Positions 63,918-64,000 of a DNA stretch of 64,000 bases are shown here, one piece after another (the first letter of the stretch is position 1; each line of letters opens with the position of its first letter). A program made the translations under genes and the position numbers. Below the pieces are notes generated by a model. It was given only the letters and a program-made list of their open reading frames with translations. It was not told the origin of the DNA and did no database searches. Source of the DNA: Candidatus Sulfurimonas baltica (lineage in GTDB: Bacteria; Campylobacterota; Campylobacteria; Campylobacterales; Sulfurimonadaceae); NCBI RefSeq assembly GCF_015265455.1, contig NZ_CP054492.1, positions 1,488,001-1,552,000 of the forward strand. The letters are read 5' to 3'.

Positions 63918-64000
63918 ATGGGAAAATACTTGTATTTTATAAAAAGATCTGTTTTTTTATGGTCTTTTCTTCTTTTTATTATAATTTTCATCTCTCTTAA
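63918..64000 (+). CDS. N-terminal start of a membrane protein, runs off the window
   Basis: ATG 63918 opens a frame that stays open to the window edge, 27 codons beginning MGKYLYFIKRSVFLWSFLLF. A short basic start and one hydrophobic helix suggest a membrane or exported protein such as a sensor. GGGAATAG about 10 bases upstream is a weak ribosome site. It is divergent from the SHP operon, sharing the 176-base intergenic region. Confidence 0.5.
   Translation, partial: MGKYLYFIKRSVFLWSFLLFIIIFISL

Overview
The window is AT-rich and looks like a campylobacterotal (epsilonproteobacterial) chromosome of the Sulfurimonas type. The grounds are an FlgS-type flagellar sensor kinase, a fused ResB/CcsA (CcsBA) cytochrome c maturation protein, a short LpxB, hemH, dsbD, efp, tgt and dnaE in compact overlapping operons, many small c-type cytochromes, and SHP/DHC/cytochrome b561 genes. 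No rRNA, tRNA or CRISPR array was seen.

Positions 1 to about 19.4 kb are accessory DNA. They hold four insertion sequences of three families (an IS1182-like element, two nearly identical IS4-like copies and an IS256-like element), a STAND NTPase with TPR repeats, a broken permease-PAS-GGDEF-EAL gene, a RelE/HigA-type toxin-antitoxin pair, a serine resolvase, and a group of poorly known genes ending in a possible PD-(D/E)XK nuclease. Four copies of a 60-nt imperfect hairpin with AAC/GTT ends, plus one degenerate copy, punctuate this region. They resemble integron attC sites, so the region may be a decayed cassette array. No integron integrase is in the window.

From 19.4 to 34.4 kb lie a frameshifted TonB-dependent receptor facing a 7TMR-DISM kinase and response regulator, a hipBA module bounded by short direct repeats, a roughly 1870-residue secreted protein (GLUG plus cadherin/VCBS-like repeats) followed by a lipoprotein and a beta-barrel protein, an IS3 element, and the N-terminal stump of a LapA-like adhesin.

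From 34.4 to 60 kb is core chromosome. A long minus-strand run carries dnaE, apeB, flgS, cobB, ccsBA, hemH and a HAD phosphatase. Then come efp, tgt, a PyrC-like protein lacking its metal ligands, a cytochrome c, lpxB, a DegT aminotransferase, dsbD and an ArsR regulator. The palindromic word CTACATGTA(G) is strongly enriched here and rare in the accessory part.

From 57.9 to 63.8 kb a minus-strand operon encodes SHP (DUF1924), dihaem cytochrome c, cytochrome b561 fused to a dihaem cytochrome c, a Spy/CpxP-like protein, and an OmpR/ArsS-type two-component system. An IS5-like element splits the b561 fusion gene, and removing it with one 4-bp duplication restores the reading frame exactly. A promoter with paired 11-bp repeats lies upstream of the operon.
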